NCBI GenBank assembly: GCA_015852425.1
Contig: JAAAIG010000752.1
Coordinates: 1,741-19,128, forward strand
DNA from: Gryganskiella cystojenkinii
Taxonomy: Eukaryota > Mortierellomycota > Mortierellomycetes > Mortierellales > Mortierellaceae
DNA: 17,388 bases
Direction of reading: 5' to 3'
The notes beneath the pieces are model-generated. The model was not told the origin of the DNA. It searched no databases and saw only the letters and a program-made list of their open reading frames with translations. Positions 8,802-17,388 of the stretch are shown here, in pieces. Both the position numbers and the translations under genes were made by a program. How positions within the stretch are numbered: the stretch's first letter is position 1; the number at the start of each line of letters is the position of its first letter.

Positions 8802-11800
8802 ATGGGCAACGTCTATTCTATAACTTTATGCGACCGGGACCTGCACCATGTGCCGGACGATATCTATAAACATCACAAACATGTCGCCAAGTTGCTCTTA
8901 CGACGGAATAACATCCAGGAAATCCCACCTGAGATCAAGGTCTTGACCAACCTCGTCGAACTCAGTCTAAGAGACAACTTGATCGCGTCCGTGCCTCACG
9001 AGGTAAAAAAAAAGTCCTCCCCCCTTCGAGGGATAGCGTAGACAGATTTAATCAAACATGTGCTTTGGGTATAGGGTCAGGATCGACTAGTCACCAACTG
9101 GAAGAGCAACACTAAAAAAAACGGGCGGCAGAGACGAAAATTGAGCATCTAGGACTGAAATCAACCGGGACCCCGAGTAACCAGATATTCTCAGTCGGTC
9201 GTCGCCACATTTCTCTTTTGCCCTCCACACTTTGGTTTTCTTTACTGCCTTTTTCACCAATCGCTGAGAAAACCGCAGGATCGTCGCAACAGCAATAACA
9301 AACTGGCGAGTTGGGAGCCAATAGCTGAAGACCATGGCATATGCTATATGCTAACTTTTTTTATTTCAATCTCACATCGCCGTTTGTTGGAAACTTGACT
9401 TAGATCACCAATCTAAGGCTACTTCAAAAGCTATCCTTGGCCAACAATCGACTACAGGAACCTCCGGAGCCGATTGCAGCATTCAGTCAACTCACCTGGC
9501 TTTCCCTCGCCAGTAACACGTAAGGATGATAAACGAATGAATGGAGATGAGATCTTTTATGTTGTAGAGCCAGGGGAGCAGTAACAACGACAATATCGTC
9601 ACTGTTTCAAAAACGCAGACCAACGGTAGTCAAAAATACAACAAACCCAACTCAATTTATTAACCATGGAGGTTTTTTTGCTATCGTACCTGATCTTTTT
9701 CACTTTTTGTTCATCGTAGACTGTCGACGTTACCAAACTCCTTTTGTCAGTTACAAAAGTTGACTTCTCTGGATCTTCAACGGAACCGCTTCACGGCCAT
9801 CCCCGATTGCATCTTTGAGATGCGGTCGTTGACCATCTTGCTCCTCCAAAAGAACCGGATCACGTTCATCTCGCCCAAGATTGGGCAATGCTCCGAACTC
9901 GTCTCACTCAACCTCTCTTACAACCGGATCCAAAGGCTACCCCAGGAGATGGCCGGGTGTCGAAACCTGCAGCATCTACTCTTGAGCGTGAACCAGATCC
10001 ATGGTCTACCCGCAGTTCTATGTGAGGCCTGGGTGAACTTGTTGAACTTGGATATGCACACGAACGAAATCAAGACCCTGCCGGATCAACTCGGATCCAT
10101 GCAATCTCTAAGGCGGTTGAATCTGGCGATCAACAAAATTGAAGAAGTCCCCAGCACGATCGGGAAACTTTCGCTCTTGGAATGGCTCAACCTGAACGAC
10201 AACAAGCTCACAACCCTACCGGCAAGCATGGATCAGATGCAGAAACTGGTCAAGATGGGCATTGTCCAGAACAAACTGCAAACGCTTCCGACATCGCTCG
10301 CAAAACTCACGGTGCTTTACAAATTGGACTGTCGCAGGAATGAGATTGAGTACTTGCCAAGCGCCTTCAAGGAAATGCAAGGGATCCACAGTCTGTTGTT
10401 GGAGGAGAATCCCTTGAGTTCCCAATATGGCGTCTCGAATTATTATCGACAACCGCTCAGTTTACTCGAGCTGTCAACGCGTGCAGTTCTGGAACGGTAC
10501 AGTCCACAAAATCAGAATCAACATGAAAATGGCAAGAACGACGCCGCGTGTCTCTCCCCAGATTCAATGTTCTCGATCGACTCGGATGAGACCTCAGGCA
10601 TGTATTCAGGACTGGATACCAGCCACGGAATGGGTATCAGTCATTTAATCCCTGCGATGGAAGATTTGGGACTCACTCGGGCGTCGACCCTGCCTGCGCC
10701 CGCGACCGTGCACTCTACACCAACGACAGCTGTCTCGACAACCCAAAAGAGTCGATACAGTTTCTTTAGTAGGGCATGTGCAACCGTTCATCCTTCTCAC
10801 TCAAGTAACAGCAACGGCGGTATCAATAGCAGCAGCAGCAATCACCGCGAAAAGCCCACGCGATCGTCCACTTTGACCTCTCACGCCAGTGATACATCCT
10901 CTTCAGGTAGTTCTTCATCTTCTTCGCACTCTTCGTCATCGTCCTCCTCATCCTCCTCGACGCCTTCCACAAACTCGCCTTCCTTAGTCACATCACCATC
11001 TTCAACGCCTTTGACTTCATCCCTAACTTGTACGACGCTGGCAGCCACTGGACACTTGACCACACCCACAGACCATTTACGGAGAAGACCCAATCGTCAA
11101 AAGTCATCCCCTCGGAGCCTAAAGCCACCCTCTATCTTCCGTCGACACTCTTCTCGGCACCAACGCGAGCAGACGGCAGATCAAAGACAGCAACAGCTGG
11201 ACACGGCGCTTCTTCGACCTTCCATTCACCCTATCCAAGCGAAGATGATTCACCCAGGGATTCAACGGAACCAACAAAATCACCTGCGTGAACACCTATC
11301 CTCCTCAGAGAACTATCCGACCAAGATTCAAGTTCGACGACGCCGTCATCACCTCACAAAGATGGACCGACTTCTCGACCCCGAGACGTCTCTCCTACCC
11401 ATCCCTCTGATCGACCTGTTGTCCATGCCCACGACCAGTTGTGATTACTGTCATCGTCGCATGTACACCTCTGGCTGGATCTCGTTTCTCGAACCCGTGA
11501 AATTAGGCGCCAACACTCGATTGATCGTCCCCATTCGTCATCAGATGTGTTCTTTGCAATGTGTCCGATGGCAGTACCGAGATAGTTTCGGCGCCGAGAT
11601 GATCGAGAGCTTTGAACAGATGGAGTTTCACCTCTCTCAGAACGGGGATCTGATTGGGACAAGACCAATCTTACCCGAGGAAATGGATGAAGTCATGATC
11701 GAGGCCGTCCAGGAAGCTGCAGAACAGGCCGGAATCTCAATCGCACATATCTTGGAGCAGTTTACGCAGCATAATAATAACCAGCAGCAGCAACAACCGG

Positions 11801-12582
11801 GACGTCCTTCTTCGGCCACCTCTTCGCCCACACCGCCCGCGACTGCAACCACCGCTTCGACATTGGGAGGTTCAGCGTCCTCCACCTCATCAACCACGAT
11901 AAAACATCCAGCAGCAGTGTCGGATTCCGTCCCAGGTATTCCCGGAAGTATCACCATTGCAGCCATCAATCGAATGGTCCCAACCTCGGATCCATCCTCT
12001 ATCACTCGTTGTCCTCCTGCATCGAGTTCCACCACCTCGACACTCGTGAGCCCCGGTCAGATCTTGCGACAGACAACGGCTCGAATCCGTCGCTCACTTA
12101 CTCGACCAATCACACCGATCGAGATCCAAGTCGATGCTCATGGTCAACTGCGAAGGATCATCTACCGTCAGAGTCGACCAGCGCACCCTGCCTCTGCTCC
12201 AGCTTTTGTGAATCAGAATCATAATGTACCACAAGGACAAGGAAACCAAAATCATGCTCCAGCGGCTGGAAGCAATGCAACAGGGACGACAACAACGAGT
12301 CATCGCAGGCGGTTACTCGACACATTCAGATCGTTGAGTCAAGTCGGTCAGAACGGCTTGGCTGGTGGCCTTGGAACTGGCGGTGGAGGCAGTATTGGAG
12401 GTGGAGGTCTCATGGGCGCCGTGCAGGCAGAAGGTCAACTCATAGGTGCGCTTCCTCATGGTGGTGCGGGCGGAGCTGGACCAGGTGTAGCAGCCGTCAC
12501 GGCTGCGCAAGCGGTCGTGAATCGAGCCGCTGGAGAGGTCATGAACGTGACCACCTTCTCTGTTGAACTCGAGAGGTTTTAA
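8802..12582 (+). CDS. Myristoylation-signal leucine-rich repeat protein with CxxC...CxxxC module, 3 exons
   Basis: Exons 8802-9002, 9404-9519 and 9720-12582 give 1059 residues. Introns are 401 nt (phase 0) and 200 nt (phase 2), both GT-AG, each falling within the LRR array without breaking its 23-residue period. An in-frame TAG at 8787 fixes this ATG as the first. The protein starts MGNVYS, a good N-myristoyltransferase signal (Gly2, Ser6), so membrane attachment is likely. Residues about 6-335 form about 15 LRRs of the SHOC2-like type (LxxLxLxxNxIxxLP). A Ser/Thr/Gln-rich, probably disordered linker follows, with a serine run near 500-525. Cysteines 680, 683, 716 and 720 could bind one zinc ion, in a moderately conserved block ending ...CSLQCVRWQYRDSFG. 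Then come Gln and Gly-rich stretches. Fungal LRR proteins with a comparable cysteine pair module exist, function largely unknown; a membrane-linked signalling scaffold is my inference. Confidence 0.9.
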
Positions 12583-12977
12583 GAAATATGACCGACAAAG
12601 AAAACCATACAAAATATTTCGACAAAGACAGAGCGAGAATGGAGAGATATAGACAAAAGTGATGAAAAAAAAAAATGGTGGTGTAGTTAAATCGTCCTCC
12701 TTTCACAATAATAGATTGTTTTTTACCCTGAAGCTGGTTCGAATAACATCATCGGGCTCTTTCAGATTCGTTTGGTGTGAGTCTTCTTGATGACGTTTGT
12801 ATGAATGCTCTTGTTGTGGTGTAAGTAACGATCAGGAAGGTAGTCATTGCTGGTCTGATAGGGTGATGATAGGAAGGTCATTGTAATGGGATGGATGGAA
12901 GGAAGTGGGAGAGAAAGAGTACACGTGAAATACATATTTGTAGGTCATTCCAGGTAACAAGCGTGGAAGGATTTTTT
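12583..12977. other. Convergent 3' spacer between LRR and F-box genes
   Basis: These 395 bp lie between two facing stop codons. They hold an A10 run near 12665 and A/T-rich words such as CAATAATAG (12706-12714) that may serve 3'-end formation of the LRR gene. Nothing coding is recognised. Confidence 0.6.
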
Positions 12978-14684
12978 TTAATATACCCCTGGACCTGAAC
13001 TAGGGCAACCAACTGTCCGAATATTGCTATTCTCGAGCAGATCCCTTGCCTTAGACTCCAATGCGATCCCGGAAACACCTTCAAAATTGTTGTGGAGCCA
13101 ATGTTCCAGTACCCATCTGGCCTCCGCGGCGCCCCAGGGGTCGTCCGACCGGGAGCTTCGACTCACAGGACCCTCAAAAACCCTCAACCGTTTCAATCCT
13201 CGCAACTGGTCCAATCCACTGGCCAGGGTCAATACCAGGACAGGATCTCGGTCCGGGTGGACACTTCCGAGATCATAATTACTCCAACCATAATCATGAT
13301 ACAGGGCAGAGTACTGATTATACCGATCATAGTATGTCATTCGGAGACTTAGCTCCTCCAGTTGCGTCAACTTTGCCAGTCTCGACAGCGCATGTTGGTC
13401 CGCTCCGAGCCCCATCACATTATCGCCCGTCATCACAAACGCCATCTTGAGCGACTTCAACCCCAAGCAGGTCCAGGAACGTTGTCGATCTCGTAAGAGA
13501 TCCGAGACCTTGACATAGTCGACCGCAAAGTCCTCCAAGGACATCATACGACAAAGGATGTCATGCGCTATCAATCCTGTGACCTTTTGACATGTTCGAA
13601 GGTCAAGTTTTCGGAGTGTGGTGAGGTACCGAGGTATCTCCACACTGAGCACAGACCAAGACGCGAGGTTGAAATTCGTTTCTGCAAGTCCCAAACTTTT
13701 GAGACCTGTTGTAGCCTGTAGAAGGTCTTTGAACTCTGCTATTTGAAAGTAGGCTCGCGGGAGATCCAAGTATTCAATCTTGGCGACTGCTTGCCCGGTC
13801 CACCGTCCAGTCCTGATCGCAACTATGAGTTGATGCATGGGGACCTGTTCAGGAGTCAGTTCACTTGCCGGACCTGCACTCCAACGCAGACGAGTCAACT
13901 CAGGACTCTTCAAGATCATGGGTAAGAACACCGGGAGGATGAACGGGCCTGAAGAATTGACGTCAAGATCTCGAAGCTTGGTGGTTTTCACGGAACTCTT
14001 CTCGATCTTGTCCCGGAGAGTGGCGTCCCGTTGTGGATCGTTCTTGACGACGGGGTCAATAAAATAAAAGATCCCTCCGATGGATAGCACCGGAATTCGA
14101 GACCACAAAGACTCAAAGTGATCGACAAAGGGGTTCACACCAGTCAATCGCAGTACCTTCAATCGGAGGGACTCGAGTTGTCCACAACCCTCAATGACTG
14201 TTAAATCGTTGGCAACCGTCTCGGATTGGATCTGGAGGTGCCTCAAATGACCCTGGTGGTTTTTGATTACGTTCAACATCGAGTCCTTGGTATAGATTGC
14301 AGGCAGTTGGAGATTAATGTCCAAATGCGTCAAAATGGGACAATGGATTTCGGCTTCTCGAGGGATATCGATGTACTTGTCTGTATAGATGGATAGACGT
14401 TCGATAAGGGCTGCATATCGGTCCAAACAATCACGATCAGCGCCATCCTTCCAAGAGATCTTGACCGAAGACCAGATCACGGGTATAAAGACATCACGCC
14501 AGACTCGACAGACGTATAGAAAGTCGAGGATGGTTCTTCTGTCAAGATATTCACTCACAAGAAGCAAGATCTCGGGAATGTATCTGGCATCCGGCATTGA
14601 ACTGACTCTGCTCACAAGAAAGGGAAGAGTGGACTCGGATCCGTCCCCTTCATGCTGGTTTTGCTGCTGCGGTTGTGCAAGCAT
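12978..14684 (-). CDS. F-box protein with degenerate leucine-rich repeats, single exon
   Basis: The frame is uninterrupted for 568 residues. After a short Gln-rich N-terminus, residues about 35-75 form an F-box: YIPEILLLVSEYLDRRTILD followed by FLYVCRVWRDVFIPVIW, the usual Leu/Cys/Trp pattern. F-boxes bind Skp1 and recruit targets to SCF ubiquitin ligases. The rest has irregular leucine-rich segments, for example LTHLDINLQLP, KLRDLDVN, KIEYLDLPRAYF, LKSLGLAETNF, LRKLDLRTCQKV, LEELSLRM and LKRLRVFEGP, probably an RNI/AMN1-like solenoid for substrate capture. Large families of such F-box/LRR proteins are common in Mortierella-type fungi. The absence of introns contrasts with genes to its left. 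Target unknown. The ATG at 14684 is the first in the frame that precedes the F-box. Confidence 0.88.
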   Translation of the reverse strand: MLAQPQQQNQHEGDGSESTLPFLVSRVSSMPDARYIPEILLLVSEYLDRRTILDFLYVCRVWRDVFIPVIWSSVKISWKDGADRDCLDRYAALIERLSIYTDKYIDIPREAEIHCPILTHLDINLQLPAIYTKDSMLNVIKNHQGHLRHLQIQSETVANDLTVIEGCGQLESLRLKVLRLTGVNPFVDHFESLWSRIPVLSIGGIFYFIDPVVKNDPQRDATLRDKIEKSSVKTTKLRDLDVNSSGPFILPVFLPMILKSPELTRLRWSAGPASELTPEQVPMHQLIVAIRTGRWTGQAVAKIEYLDLPRAYFQIAEFKDLLQATTGLKSLGLAETNFNLASWSVLSVEIPRYLTTLRKLDLRTCQKVTGLIAHDILCRMMSLEDFAVDYVKVSDLLRDRQRSWTCLGLKSLKMAFVMTGDNVMGLGADQHALSRLAKLTQLEELSLRMTYYDRYNQYSALYHDYGWSNYDLGSVHPDRDPVLVLTLASGLDQLRGLKRLRVFEGPVSRSSRSDDPWGAAEARWVLEHWLHNNFEGVSGIALESKARDLLENSNIRTVGCPSSGPGVY

Positions 14685-15084
14685 GACAGGCTTTTGTTTT
14701 ACCTGTTTATGCGCATTTCAAAAACGCCAGAAAAAAAAGTAAAAGCAGAGAATGGTGAGGATATGCTTGTCCACGAAGGTTCGCGACGCGTGTTTTTTAG
14801 GTCTCCTTTGAATGTTGTGAAACAAGTTTTGTGATGTTTTACTTTGTAGGGTCTTGAGGAATAAATGGAGGGAAAGACAAAAGGGTTTTGAAGAAGGAAC
14901 TCCTGATGCAGGGGAGGGATTTGTGGTCTAAAAGTGAAACAAAAGTTCAATGTAGTGAAACGAAATGAATGATTATGGATGACGAGTAAAGTCAAAATCA
15001 AAGAAAGTGAAATGGGATGAATCAACAGAAATGGAATGAGAGGAGGATGAACATTATTGTTTCGTGAGTCAGTTCCGAACTGCA
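14685..15084 (-). promoter_or_regulatory. Leader and promoter of the F-box gene
   Basis: Read on the minus strand, these 400 bp are pyrimidine-rich (CCTCCTCTCATTCC, CACTTTCTTTG, CCCTCCCCTGC), as expected for a fungal 5' region. An open minus-strand frame (15025-14699) covers most of it but has a composition dictated by the CT-rich sequence and matches nothing known. A donor-like CAGGTAAAA lies just before the ATG, but splicing there would remove the start. Confidence 0.4.
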
Positions 15085-15226
15085 GTCAATCCGGAATTGT
15101 TGGCGTGAGCTTTGTGAGCTTTCGTTGGCAGTGTTAAGAGAGGTTGGGAGACTGCCAACGGAAGCTCTAATTTTTACTTTTTTTCGCCAAAAAACACAAA
15201 GTTCACGCCAATACATCTGGATTGAC
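15085..15226. repeat. Imperfect 48-bp inverted repeat (hairpin), 28-nt insert in right arm
   Basis: Left arm 15085-15132 begins GTCAATCCGGA, runs through TTGGCGTGAGCTTTGT and ends GAGCTTTCGTTGGCAGT. The right arm (15151-15226), read in reverse complement, gives GTCAATCCAGA, TTGGCGTGAACTTTGT and GAGCTTCCGTTGGCAGT. About 42 of 48 positions agree. The loop is 18 nt (15133-15150). The right arm holds 28 extra, T/A-rich bases (15168-15195) that have no partner on the left. It could be a small MITE-like element or a source of hairpin RNA. No terminal target duplication was recognised. Confidence 0.75.
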
Positions 15227-15452
15227 AAGCCCTGTGTTTGTACGTCTGCACTTTTGCACAATTTTTTTTTGTGCCTTTCCGAGAAAAACGAACAGCGTAC
15301 AATTCTTAAAAAAGGAAGAACGTGCAACTCTTTCGTTTTCTTCAACGAACATTCGATGGCCATTTTCTAAGAGAATGCTCCAAAAACTGTCATGACAAGG
15401 AAGCTTGAACAAGCATCGCGGCTCCCATCATCCAGTTTTAAGAGGGCTAATA

Positions 15453-15779
15453 ATGCATTGCTTTACGATTTCGACAGATGAAAAAGCCCTCGCGTTCTTA
15501 ATAAAAAATCAAATTGAAGCAGGTCACAGCGAATCCTATCTCACCCCTCATACCTCCACCTGGTCATCCGCTTCACCGTCTACCATCTCGAGTTCGAGTT
15601 ATACGTTAACATTCTCTTTACTCTACGCATTGAAGTTGTTAATTGACGCGACTTTGAGGGTGCTTCGGATTGGATTATATTTCTTCTTTCCCTCACCTTT
15701 GAAGGTCATCATAGCACCGACTGCCCTACGTGGCTGCAATAACTTTTCTGCCTCTCGCTCGGACCGACTGCACCAGTGA
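15453..15779 (+). CDS. Hypothetical small protein, 108 residues, weakly supported
   Basis: From the ATG at 15453 the frame is open to TGA at 15777. The middle contains one possible membrane segment (about LLYALKLLIDATLRVLRIGL followed by YFFFPSPL), preceded by a Ser/Thr-rich stretch. No family is recognised, no clear promoter or splice site is associated, and its length does not exceed chance expectation. It may be an exon of a larger gene, or nothing. Confidence 0.2.
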   Translation: MHCFTISTDEKALAFLIKNQIEAGHSESYLTPHTSTWSSASPSTISSSSYTLTFSLLYALKLLIDATLRVLRIGLYFFFPSPLKVIIAPTALRGCNNFSASRSDRLHQ

Positions 15780-16074
15780 TCAAGACGCCTGATAAAATCG
15801 GCCGAACTTGAAAATCGCCACCCTTAGCTTCCAAACGCAGACAGAGCCATGAATGCCCATGCGAAGAATTTCGGTTGAACGGCTGAATTCCAAGTTAAAC
15901 TATAAGTAGTTTACGCAAATTTCCTCAATGGTCCTCGCAATGGTCCGACATGAAAACATCGAGGTTCTTGGATCAAGGGAGCATGTTTGCGGAGAGCCAA
16001 CACAGAATGTGAGGGAGCGTCCGGCCCACCACAGTCGTTCATGTCAACAGTGGACCAGATCAAGGAGATGATAG

Positions 16075-16287
16075 CAAAAAAAATATGCTGTAGCGTCTCC
16101 GGGACTCTGGGATGACTTGTGGGTTAGGTTGAGAGGAAAAGTTGGCGATATGCGGGTGGCGGTTGTGATCCTGTCAGTCTTGCTGTGGCTTGGATACATT
16201 TCGAGCAAGTTGAGACAGTGGCTAGTCAGACATGAGACGATAGTTAAGGATAGGGGAGAAGGAATGGTGCTACGAAATGGAAAATGA
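16075..16287 (+). CDS. Hypothetical membrane-segment open frame, possibly part of a broken gene
   Basis: The plus frame is open from just after a TAG (16072-16074) to TGA at 16285; its first ATG is at 16150 and gives 45 residues. These start MRVAVVILSVLLWLGYISS, a good single membrane segment, followed by basic residues (SKLRQWLVRH). Upstream codons in the same frame also look coding-like. A 100-residue frame on the other strand (16346-16044) covers the same bases and looks less protein-like. No homologue recognised. Confidence 0.2.
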   Translation, partial: QKKYAVASPGLWDDLWVRLRGKVGDMRVAVVILSVLLWLGYISSKLRQWLVRHETIVKDRGEGMVLRNGK

Positions 16288-17042
16288 AAACCGTTCCTTG
16301 CCCTTTTTTGTGCTCCTGTGTGAAAGTGGTGGCAAAAAAGGATCATTCGATCAGCACGCTCCGTTTGTGCCTTAACGATCAGAAAACTACTTTTGACGGG
16401 GACTCATGATTTTTATTTTAATATCGTCAACTTCCCTTTTTTTCCCCAAGCCCAGTTACCCTCATTTCCTACGCAATAATGACACACTTAGTCTTCAACA
16501 TCACCCGTCTCTGAAAACAGTCTTAGTTATATCACTTATCCGCATCTCACCTACCTCCTCCAAAAACATGATTTGCGTCTCTGGGACGCAGGTCTTTCGA
16601 ACCATCTCAAACGCCAGATCGTCTTCAACTCATCCAGCCTTGACTCGGCGTCAAATTCTGAAAAGGAGTTGACTTGAGATCTCCTCTCCCAAGAAAGTCA
16701 TTCGCAAGTTCAACACTTCGAGTTTTCGGAGGGTTGCTAATATCACTCTTCTTGGTGATAGTTTCGAACCTGTGTTGGTTGTAATATTCGCTGATTGGAC
16801 CTGGATCGAATTCAGGAGTTGCAATAAAATGAAAAAGAAAGGTATTAATATTATTGAAATGGCGACGAAAGGAACATCTCGCCAACAATGAAAGGAAATG
16901 ACAGCCAAAACTGCAAGCCGGCGAAATCTAATCCCTGCTGCATGGCGCATTTTTTTTTTTTTTTTTGTTTTAGGTTGTTCCACATGACACCCCTACTGTC
17001 TTTGAGCACACAAAAAAAATGTTCGTCTCTGCGTTTTTTTAA

Positions 17043-17354
17043 AAGACAAAGCCCTGTACAAATTCAGTCCGCTATCCTACAGCATCACAACCACTTCTGG
17101 ATCAAGTTGGTATCCAGTTCGCTCAACAGGAATCAGAACGTCTGCAGGACTATTGCCCGACAGGCACATACATCAGCATGGTAATCACCTACCCTGCGGA
17201 GGTTGTCGAATTTCAGGTTGTTCGGCTAGAGCCTGATCTTGAACTTGACCTGCAGAGTGTCTCCATTAATACTGATAACTACAACTTTCCGCAGATCTTC
17301 ATGGATCGCCACGTCGGATTTCCGGACCATCTAATGGGACAAAAGCGAACCTGA
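17043..17354 (+). CDS. Unrecognised coding-like open frame near the right end
   Basis: The frame is open for 103 codons after a TAA at 17040-17042 and stops with TGA at 17352. The product has balanced composition: an acidic/hydrophobic ITYPAEVVEFQVVRLEPDLE section and FPQIFMDRHVGFPDHLMGQK near the end. The first ATG in frame is late, so it would have to be a terminal exon. The same frame is open upstream of the TAA back to a strong acceptor (T17 tract then GTTTTAG, 16950-16973). I do not recognise the family. It could be a last exon, a decayed gene or chance. Confidence 0.3.
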   Translation, partial: KTKPCTNSVRYPTASQPLLDQVGIQFAQQESERLQDYCPTGTYISMVITYPAEVVEFQVVRLEPDLELDLQSVSINTDNYNFPQIFMDRHVGFPDHLMGQKRT

Positions 17355-17388
17355 AGACAAGGAAGAAGAGTCACACGATCCAAAAAAA

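Larger units (their letters stand above)
15227..17388. other. About 2.2 kb without a recognised gene
   Basis: I name no gene here. The stretch has a small hairpin GCACAA-T7-TTGTGC (15256-15274), an A8 tract (16076-16083), a T17 tract (16950-16966) and several open frames of 45 to 110 codons described separately. Open frames of this length are expected by chance in this amount of sequence, so only those with further support are listed. Confidence 0.5.

Noticed and set aside
14699..15025. 108-codon minus-strand frame before the F-box gene
   Set aside because: It lies in the CT-rich leader, has Phe/Ser/Pro-biased composition and no recognisable domain; treated as leader sequence.
16740..16800. 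tRNA T-loop-like GGTTCGAAA on the minus strand
   Set aside because: The flanking bases do not form the five-pair T-stem and no acceptor or anticodon arms are found. No tRNA gene is called in the window.
17043..17354. Resemblance of the right-end frame to a monopolin Csm1/Pcs1-like C-terminal domain
   Set aside because: Only a loose likeness of pattern; no diagnostic motif and no upstream coiled coil were found, so no family is claimed.
1..17388. CRISPR arrays, phage genes, bacterial operons, transposase genes
   Set aside because: No regularly spaced direct repeats, integrases, transposases or reverse transcriptase motifs were seen; the genes are spliced fungal nuclear genes.

Overview
This window reads as nuclear DNA of a filamentous, early-diverging fungus. 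Five of its six genes are recognisable by family, four of the six carry short spliceosomal introns, and homopolymer A/T tracts fill the spaces between genes. A complex I subunit (NDUFS5-type) excludes budding and fission yeasts, which lack complex I. The F-box/leucine-rich protein style and general architecture suggest Mucoromycota, possibly Mortierellomycotina; that placement is inference.

Layout, left to right: (1) 474-2473 (+), a three-exon DHA2-type major facilitator drug/H+ antiporter behind a TATA box, a CGG-N8-CCG motif and a CT-rich leader. (2) 2758-4184 (-), a four-exon mitochondrial protein of the Tim44-like/mL45-Mba1 type, convergent with the transporter, with a G-rich tract between the two stops. 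(3) 4807-5905 (+), ribosomal protein uS9 (RPS16), whose first intron is a long GC-AG intron. (4) 6340-7109 (+), the twin-CX9C complex I subunit NDUFS5, with a full CRE palindrome upstream. (5) 8802-12582 (+), a 1059-residue protein with an N-terminal myristoylation signal, about 15 leucine-rich repeats, a long low-complexity linker and a CxxC...CxxxC module. (6) 12978-14684 (-), a single-exon F-box/leucine-rich protein. (7) 14685-17388, about 2.7 kb with no gene I can name, holding an imperfect 142-bp inverted repeat and several short coding-like stretches interrupted by stops.

Genes 2, 3 and 4 all serve protein synthesis or respiration: a probable mitoribosome/inner-membrane factor, a cytosolic 40S protein and a complex I assembly/structural subunit. 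Genes 2 and 3 share one 622-bp divergent spacer. No operon-like or defence-like system is visible. The most notable items are the GC-AG intron, the myristoylated LRR protein, the hairpin repeat and the interrupted coding-like stretch at the right end. All exon boundaries were worked out by hand from reading frame, splice-site consensus and protein-family continuity.
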